DNA from: Elymus sibiricus
Lineage: Eukaryota > Streptophyta > Magnoliopsida > Poales > Poaceae
Direction: 5' to 3'
Assembly (NCBI GenBank): GCA_039707655.1
Contig: CM077666.1
Location: 307,112,166 to 307,176,165 of the forward strand
Length of the DNA: 64,000 nt
Shown here: positions 58,040 to 64,000 of the stretch, piece after piece
Layout of the letters: each line of letters begins with the position of its first letter
Numbering within the stretch: position 1 is the stretch's first letter
The notes under the pieces: generated by a model
Told to the model about the DNA's origin: nothing
The model's input: only the letters and a program-made list of their open reading frames with translations
Databases searched by the model: none
Program-made: the position numbers and the translations under genes

Positions 58040-58865
58040 AGAGGTGAGAGGGGGGTAGGTGCATGTAGATGTAGGTGGTAGGTGCACACACATGCATGCG
58101 CATACGTGTGCCCGGCCGTGTAGAACCGGTCACTGCTTCCGATCTCCCCACCTCGTACTTTTCGTGTTGGACAGGTTCCGGCCCTTTGACCTTTCGATAG
58201 AGACGGAGACCTTAGAGACGGTCAGCACCGTTGATTTACCAAAAGCAACCGACGAGTAGTCTTGGTCTTGATGACGTCAACACTGTACGGTCAATCTTTC
58301 TCATGGACAAGACATCAGTTAGTTACTTCAACCCAACCCATGGCAAGAGCTACCAACATATACACATCCTTTCTGACTCGAATTCTATAATACAGTAAGA
58401 TACACGATACATTTGGTCCAACGGAGCTACAGTATTTCTTGACCAAGTAGTAGTAGTACTACGACAGTGAAGGATAGATTGTTCATGTTGGCGACATAAA
58501 CAAGGACGATGCGTGTCTGTATGCAAAATTTTCCCTGCCTCCCCCCTTTCACGACTAGGACCAGCCCATGTACACGAGGAATTTCAGCTGCTCGTTGAAC
58601 AACTAAATATTCGTGTTCTTGCGTTTGACCCGAACGAATTCAGGATTCAAAAGCACGCATTCCTTTACGCTAGTGCAGGTTTCTGCGACTCTTCCTCTGC
58701 TGCTGGTACATATTGTAGTATGATCGTCCGCTGATCGATTCAGACCGGCGTGTTGGAGAGACCATGAACGAGTCTTGCACGAATTCTCCCTTCTCCACGT
58801 AAGTTTGAATCGTTTACCGAGGGCACTGGACACACAGATAGCCGCACGCCACGCCGCTCTGCATG

Positions 58866-58876
58866 CATGTATATAT
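58866..58876 (+). promoter_or_regulatory. TATA box of peptide gene B
   Basis: TGTATATATAC about 190 bp upstream of the ATG at 59062; a CT repeat (59020-59035) lies in the expected leader. Confidence 0.6.
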
Positions 58877-59061
58877 ACAGACGAGCTCAGCGAGCTTCAT
58901 CCAATCCATTCCAAAGTAACCTCAGTTCCTCAGCCAGACTGCAACATATAAGCACAAAAGCGGAACTTCAAGCTCCAAAACACAGGGCACTCCATCCTGT
59001 GTCTCTGTTCGGTTCAGTCTCTCTCTCTCTCTCTTGATCGGGATCTTTCCTGCTGACGACA

Positions 59062-59262
59062 ATGGCGGCGACGGCGAACATGGCCAAGGCGGTGTTGCTG
59101 CTCCTGTTCGTGATACAGATCTCCAGCGTGCTCGCCGCCGCGGCGAGGCCGTTCGTGGGGGAGGGGGACGGCCGGTGGCTGGAGAACGGGATCGGGATGG
59201 TGACACAGATGCTCGGCGGCGTCAAGCAGTCAGGGTCCAGCCGCGGCACGCACTGCTGCTAG
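59062..59262 (+). CDS. Small secreted peptide precursor B (THCC tail), 66 aa
   Basis: The ATG at 59062 opens a 66-residue frame. Residues 8-27 form a hydrophobic signal-peptide core (AKAVLLLLFVIQISSVLAAA) with cleavage likely before ARP. The rest has no transmembrane segment: an acidic linker, WLENGIGMVTQMLGG, VKQ and a terminal SGSSRGTHCC. It contains only the two terminal cysteines. It pairs with precursor A 1.2 kb away in divergent orientation, which suggests a local inverted duplication. Family unknown to me; a secreted signalling or defence peptide released from the C-terminus is inference from layout. Nonfunctional paralogy cannot be excluded, but conservation is concentrated at the C-terminus, as in peptide hormones. 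Confidence 0.65.
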   Translation: MAATANMAKAVLLLLFVIQISSVLAAAARPFVGEGDGRWLENGIGMVTQMLGGVKQSGSSRGTHCC

Positions 59263-59452
59263 CGTGCTCGCCTAGTTTATTATGCATAGGTATAGGAAAT
59301 ACTTGTGAAGAATTGTTCTTTGATTCATTTGGGATCGAGCAACCTTGAAGATGAACAGTACGGTTCTGCTCTTCCTTTGGTTTCTCTGGTGTTTCTGTAT
59401 GCGTGGGTGCGTGCCTCATGCGGCTGCGTGGGTAGGGGAGGGCCGCGTGATG
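59263..59452. other. 3' flank of peptide gene B
   Basis: This holds the 3' UTR of peptide gene B. It then passes into DNA that may be the remaining part of the Copia LTR interrupted by the MITE; no clean boundary is visible. Confidence 0.4.
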
Positions 59453-59454
59453 TA

Positions 59455-59712
59455 CTCCCTCCGTTTCTTTTTTACTCCGCGTATAAAATTTGGTCAAAGT
59501 TAAACTACACAAAGTTTGATCAAATTTATATAAAAAATTATGAACATTTACAATATTAAAACTATATAGTATGAAAATACATTTCATGATGCATCTGATA
59601 ATATTGATTTCATATTGTGAATGTTGATATTTTTTAATATAAAGTTAGTCAAACTTTACAAAGCTTGACTTTGACCAAACTTTATATGTAGACTAAAAAA
59701 AAATGGAGGGAG
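59455..59712. mobile_element. Stowaway-type MITE (258 bp)
   Basis: Inverted ends CTCCCTCCGTTTCTTTTTTA and TTTTTTTTTATGGAGGGAG-like (reverse strand) are flanked by TA at 59453-59454 and 59713-59714. Inner arms (GGTCAAAGTTAAACTA... / ...AAGCTTGACTTTGACC) are also complementary. It interrupts the LTR of the Copia remnant to its right. Confidence 0.8.
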
Positions 59713-59714
59713 TA

Positions 59715-61045
59715 TATTTATCTGGGACAGAAAGCCCTGTCATGGCGTACAAGAAGTTACATACGATCTCGGGTTACAGAGGGAATCGGGAGAGGAAAGA
59801 GAGGTACAAGCTGTTAGGATACATAGAGATTACATTAGATACCCTACGGCTATTGTTCGTCTAACACCCTCCTTTAATCTCAATTATCCTAAGTTAAGAT
59901 TATTCTTGAACTCTTCAAATGCCTTGACTGGAAGAGCTTTAGTGAATCCATCTGCAACTTGATCCTTTGATGGAATAAATCTGATCTTCAATTTCTTTTC
60001 TACAACCCTTTCTCACATAAAATGAAAGTCAATCTCAATATTCTTGGTTCTGGCATGAAACACTGGATTAGCTGAGAGATATGTTGCTCCTAAGTTATCA
60101 CACCAAAGACAAGAGACACGGTGTTGCTTGATTACCAATTCTGCAATCAAGGATTCCACCTAGATAATCTCGGCAGTGGCATTAGCAAGAGATTTGTACT
60201 CAACTTCTGTACTTGATATTGAGACCGTGGCTTGTTTTTTAGCACTCCAGGAAATAAGATAGCCAAAGAACACTGCAAAACCTCCAGTTGATTTTCTGTC
60301 ATCACTACATACTGCCCAGTCAGCATCAGAAAAAGCACTAACAAGAGTAGAATTAGAACGTCTGAACTGAAGACCCAAACTTGCAGTATGCTTTATGTAT
60401 CTTACAATTCTTTTAACAGCTGTCCAGTGTGAAGTAGTGGGTGCATGCAAATACTGACAGACCTTGTGAACTGCAAAAGATATGTCTGGCTGTGTCAGCG
60501 TTAAGTACTGCAAAGCTATCACAACACTCCTGTATTTTGTGATTTCTTCTTCCTTGAGTGGTTCACCTTCAAATGCTGAAAGGTTTTTTTGAAGAAGACA
60601 ATGGTGTGGGTGAAGGCTTACAGTCCTTTATCCCCATACGAGTTAGAAGTTCATCATATTTTTCCTAATTCAGTACTATGCCATCTTGAACCTTCTTAAC
60701 TTCAATGCCTAGGAAGAAGTGTAGATCACCAAGATCTTTGAGAGCAAATTCTAAACTTAGATCATGCAAAAGATCATTAGTGGCACTTTGTGAAGAACTT
60801 GCAACTATAATATCATCAACATGAATAAAACTTTGGATTGTAAATGAAGAGTGATGTATCAGCTTTGGATGCAACAAAACCAAGACGCCTCAACTAAGAA
60901 CTCAACCTTGAGTACCATGCTCTTGGTGTTTGTTTCAAGCCATAAAGGGCCTTATCAAGCTTGCAGACATAACATGGTGTTTTTCTATTCTCATACCCAG
61001 GTGATTGCCTCATGTAAACCTCCTCTTCCAGAACACCATGCAAAA
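59715..61045 (-). mobile_element. Copia remnant: RT end, RNase H and start of 3' LTR
   Basis: On the minus strand, from about 61040: RT residues ([23 protein letters not shown]), then [13 protein letters not shown] with the catalytic DD of Copia RT, and [16 protein letters not shown]. RNase H follows with FSDADWA, KSTGG and [19 protein letters not shown]. After a stop at 60160, tail residues ([23 protein letters not shown]) continue. A purine tract (AAAGGAGGG) precedes the LTR start TGTTAGACG at 59866. Frame breaks near 60540-60660 and 60880 and the missing 5' end make it a dead fragment. Confidence 0.85.
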
Positions 61046-61715
61046 ACGCATGTTAAAAAACAAAACCTAGGCTAGGCAGGCCAAAACCCAGGTGATACTT
61101 GTTTGACCTCTGCAAAAAATGATACCTACTAGCTCCCCGATGACAGTCTTCCTTGTAAATTTATCTCATTTATTGACTACGTTGACAAAACCGTGGGCCC
61201 CAGACGTCAGTATACCATTAGGAGGAAGTTTTTTTTGCAGTAAGGAGGCACTTGCTTGCGTATGACCATGGACCTGGTGGGTCCCGACTGTCAGCCTCTC
61301 CACGTATAGTCCTCTTCAGATTCCTCTCGTTTGTTGACCATGTTGACGACGGAAGACGGCGGTGCCGCGGCGAGCGTACAAAGGCAGAGGACGACGTCGA
61401 GGCCTCGGATGGGAACGAACCGGAGCCAGGGATGACGCGGTAGTGTAGTAGCAGGCGGAGGGGATGACGAGGGTTGACTGGTTCGGGTGCAGGGTGGGCC
61501 GGTGGGGCTGTCGTCGCCTGAGAATAAAAGGAGATGTGGGGAGTAGAGGGATGGCCTGGCAAGCGCCATAGGCTAGGATGGGTCATCGAGGTGTGTGCGG
61601 CAGCGCCGCCAGCCGCTGTAGGCGGGAGCAGGCGGTCCTGCCGGCTCTGGTTTGGTTCTTTTGTATGGAGGAGGAGGACGAAATATTGAACAAGAACGTG
61701 GGATATTATTTGGTA
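61046..61715. other. Unassigned repeat-like DNA
   Basis: A segment around AGGCAGGCC (61066-61130) recurs diverged at 62355-62410. TTTGTTGACCATGTTGACGAC (61330) and TTATTGACTACGTTGAC (61172) look like a repeated motif. No gene recognised. Confidence 0.4.
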
Positions 61716-61825
61716 CTCCCTCTGTAAAGAAATATAAGAGCGTTTAGATCACTACTTTGGTGATCTAAACGCTCTTATATTTCCGTGTGGTGATCTAAAC
61801 GCTCTTATATTTCTTTACGGAGGGA
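61716..61825. mobile_element. Stowaway MITE with duplicated right arm
   Basis: The left arm CTCCCTCTGTAAAGAAATAT...GTTTAGATCAC is followed by two copies of the right arm, each TGGTGATCTAAACGCTC plus TTATATTTC. The end is TTTACGGAGGGA. A TA precedes the element; the right TA is lost or shifted by a base. The arms are perfectly complementary over at least 24 bp. Confidence 0.8.
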
Positions 61826-62563
61826 CTACAAGAACTTGTCAGTTGTGGACTAACAACTTGCGTAGGGTGGAACCTCGTGGTTCCCAAATGTCAATCTCCA
61901 AATCTCTGGCGGACATGCATCCCCCTTTTTTTAATTTCTATCCCAATTGCTCGGCTGACTAAAAATAAGTCTAAAATTCCTTCAATTGCTCCGGTCAAAA
62001 TATTTGGAGCTGTGGTGGCTGAAAACAAATAGTAGATTTGGGCCATGCATTCTTCTCAAGAAAATAAAGCTCGGCTGGGTTTTTCTCTTAGAAAACAAAA
62101 ACAAAGTTGGGCTGGGCATGCTCTCCAAATTAAGTAAATAAATATGCATCCTAACTTGTTCTCGTCGTTCGTGAACAAAAATGACCACCCTGAGTGAAAT
62201 TCTCTGATAATCTAGGCACAACCAATTAACCAACACATTTCTGAACTAGGCAACCTATAGAAAACCGCACTAAAAAATAGAGACTCCATTTTTTTAGATA
62301 AACATGTTGGATCCCCATCAGCATGTTGTGGGCTGCGGATGTCCTAAGAAAAAAATAGGCTGGGCAGGCCACAACGCAGTTGATAACTGCTCGACCTCAA
62401 AAAAATAAGTACGGAACACGCCTGCCCAGTGAACTAGCTAGTACTACTACATAGATACAAGCAAACAGGTTCATGGGTTCTTAAACTAAATATGAAGGAC
62501 GAAAGGCTAATACATGAAACAGTCAGATGATAAAGTGCTTAAACACGGAGTACATATCATCTT
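61826..62563. other. Intergenic, 3' of the exonuclease-like gene
   Basis: Contains several related segments (GGGCTGGGCATGC near 62111, GGCTGGGCAGGCC near 62357). No gene recognised. Confidence 0.4.
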
Positions 62564-63277
62564 TTAGTGGACAAACCTCACCATCCAGATCTTCCTGGTA
62601 CTCTTGATCATGGCGCTGCGGCTGTCCTCATACTCCTCGGCCACGGGAAGCGGACACGCCCTCTGGTCCAAGATCCGTCTGTACATTTCATAGCATGCGT
62701 ATGCGTCCTTGGCCGCGTAGGCTGGATTCAGGGGTACCTCCCACGTGTTCAGGTTCTTCGTATCGACATCTTCTTTCATGTTGGCGAAGCAGGGGTCGAT
62801 GATGGCCACGGCGAGATCAACCACAGAGTCCTTCTCTTGCCCATTGCCGATGAGATCCTGGATGTCGACGAGCTTGTTGCACAAGATGGCCAAATTGTGA
62901 AGCACCCTCGCATTCTTCCTGCTCTCCATGGTAGCGAAGGCGCAGTCGAAGGTGCGGAGGAAAGTGGCGAACTCTTCAGAAGCCCTCATGGCCCTACAGT
63001 AGTGGTAGACAAGTGCCTGGTCACGCACGCATACCTGGGCGACGGCGATCCGCTGGTCCCTGTCAGGAGACGGACGGATGGGCACAAGGTCTAGTCCCGC
63101 GACCTTGTGCTTCTCCTCCTATAGGTACTGCTTCAACTTGGCGAGGCAGCGCTTCACTGAGCCGGGATCGTTGGTGTACATCACTTTCACCATGATGCTG
63201 CCATGGGCCAGCACGACGAACTCAAAGGTGAACTCCTTGCTGAAGTCCAAATCCAGGCTCACCCCTCGGATCGCCAT
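62564..63277 (-). pseudogene. WRN-type 3'-5' exonuclease-like protein, premature stop
   Basis: From ATG 63277 (MAIRGVSLDLDFSKEF) the frame has a TAG at codon 53 (63119-63121) and then stays open to 62564; total about 237 codons, a normal size for the grass family. After the stop are KVAGLDLVPIRP, RIAVAQVCV, VLHNLAILCNKLVDIQDL, KDSVVDLAVAIIDP and NPAYAAKDAYACYEMYRRI. These match the order of a WRN/RNase D-like DEDDy exonuclease (D-x-E, then ...VDIQ, then Y..xDA). In motif I the usual D-x-E reads D-L-V, so the metal-binding glutamate is missing; the final YA..DAY is kept. Such divergent copies are common in grasses. With stop and lost residue it is likely a pseudogene; read error at the TAG is possible. 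Confidence 0.65.
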
Positions 63278-63317
63278 TGGAGTCTCTTCTCATGCGGAGT
63301 TGATTTGGGTAGTGAGT

Positions 63318-63480
63318 GGTAGCGATAACAGTTAGTTTTTCCACTCTTGGGGAATTGCAATCGCCAGTGAACGTACTGGGTAGGCGGCGGCAGCAGTTAT
63401 GTGTTTTCCCTCTTGGGGAACTGCAATCGTAAATGTACGTAGTGGGTTGGCGGCAGCAGTCAGGTTTTACCACTACTGCA
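63318..63480. repeat. Tandem repeat, unit about 62 bp, in upstream region
   Basis: Two full units and part of a third, each with CTCTTGGGGAAYTGCAATCG, ACGTA, then GGGTDGGCGGCRGCAG. They lie 40-200 bp upstream of the exonuclease-like start codon. Confidence 0.8.
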
Positions 63481-63863
63481 TTCATCTGGGTATATTAGTC
63501 CCTAGTGTATTTTGGGCCAAAGTATGACGACATATTTGACTAGCAATATGTTTGACTAGCAATATGTTAATGCATGTCACCTATAATTTTATTGTTGGAT
63601 TCATATTTGATTTAGTTTCCAATGATATTATTTCAGCTATGTATAACTTATACTTCCGATCGTATTTTTTCTTGGGAACTACAATCGTGAGTGTTAGTCT
63701 GGCCGCTTTACTTAAATTTTGTTCTTAAAACATGCAAAGCATTGGCTCGTTGTATCAGTGCCATAAGATCAACATGCAAAACAATTAGCATTATTCTCAG
63801 GACGCACGCGATCAACTCATTTGCCGCACTTTCACACGGACCATGCCAAGTTTGAACAACTTG
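63481..63863. other. Intergenic
   Basis: AT-rich; TTTGACTAGCAATATGTT is repeated in tandem at about 63536-63570. Nothing else identified. Confidence 0.45.
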
Positions 63864-64000
63864 CACTACAAAAAAAAAACAAATCCGTGATAATACATGT
63901 TTGTCACAGTAGGTCATGTTTTCTGTCACGCATGTACATCCATGACGATTTTATGACAGAATCAAGATAGTCATACCTGTGCTATTGTAGAAGTGTTCCA
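63864..64000 (+). mobile_element. CACTA DNA transposon terminus, cut by window end
   Basis: CACTACAAAAAAAAAACAAA opens the terminal inverted repeat. It is followed by subterminal repeats around TGTCACAGTAGGTCA, TTCTGTCACGC and TTTATGACAGAATC, a form familiar from Triticeae CACTA elements. The body lies right of the window. Confidence 0.75.

Larger units (their letters stand above)
57852..59061. promoter_or_regulatory. Shared divergent promoter region of the two peptide genes
   Basis: The two paralogues are transcribed away from each other, with about 1.2 kb between coding regions and about 830 bp between their TATA boxes. The stretch has no gene of its own. W-box-like TTGAC cores occur (for example TTTGACC near 58185 and 58624, TTGACC near 58440), which hints at stress control but is weak evidence. 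Confidence 0.45.

Noticed and set aside
57656..59262. CLE, PSK, RALF or CEP identity for the peptide pair
   Set aside because: None of the signature cores of those families is present; only a weak SGPS-like resemblance to PIP/IDA-like peptides.
1..64000. CRISPR arrays, rRNA genes or bacterial-type operons
   Set aside because: None seen; spaced repeats here are LTR and AT-rich arrays of a plant genome.

Overview
The window is nuclear DNA of a grass, almost certainly a member of the Triticeae (wheat, Aegilops or barley group). This rests on the repeats: an intact Au-type SINE, a BARE/Angela/WIS-type Copia LTR fragment, LTRs of the TGATACGTCTCC type, Stowaway MITEs and a CACTA end. It also rests on spliced, GC-rich genes scattered among nested retrotransposons. 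There is no operon structure. All calls come from reading the sequence; no database search was possible.

Layout. 1-5271: minus-strand Copia element (integrase, protease, gag, 5' LTR) running off the left edge. 5272-6890: unassigned. 6891-30911: a four-level nest. The oldest layer is a Copia LTR remnant, split by a LINE of about 7.7 kb (target duplication ATAGCACAGGCAGGTAG). The LINE's first ORF was split by a 15.9-kb non-autonomous LTR element (duplication CTTGC). That element was in turn split by an 8.5-kb Gypsy-like element (duplication AAGTT) carrying pol remnants and a long, apparently spliced antisense ORF. 31764-34622: a complete ten-exon gene for a multidomain FKBP immunophilin (575 aa). 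35331-36852: a 5'-truncated LINE just downstream of it. 36900-43393: mostly decayed repeats, including an unusual GTTGYAGC-spaced array. 43399-46261: a solo LTR with a palindrome array. 46972-47631: an intronless SOB FIVE-LIKE (SOFL) gene. 47632-55092: LINE, LTR and AT-rich debris. 55239-55975: one small LINE tail inserted into another. 56198-56501: Au SINE. 57656-59262: two divergent small genes for related secreted peptides ending in THCC. 59455-61045: MITE plus a minus-strand Copia remnant. 62564-63277: a WRN-exonuclease-like gene with a premature stop. 63864-64000: a CACTA transposon end.

Host genes likely to be functional are the FKBP gene, the SOFL gene and the two small peptide genes; the exonuclease-like gene looks broken. 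They look independent, except that the two peptide genes are paralogues sharing one divergent promoter region. They are the best candidate here for something undescribed: a hydrophobic leader, a conserved GIGMV..MLG segment, and an SGSSxxTHCC tail that I cannot place in a known peptide-hormone family. Also notable are a 41-bp exact copy of FKBP intron 9 at the 5' junction of the downstream LINE, palindrome arrays in the U3 of two Copia LTR families, and repeated copies of the polypurine-tract motif inside the non-autonomous element.
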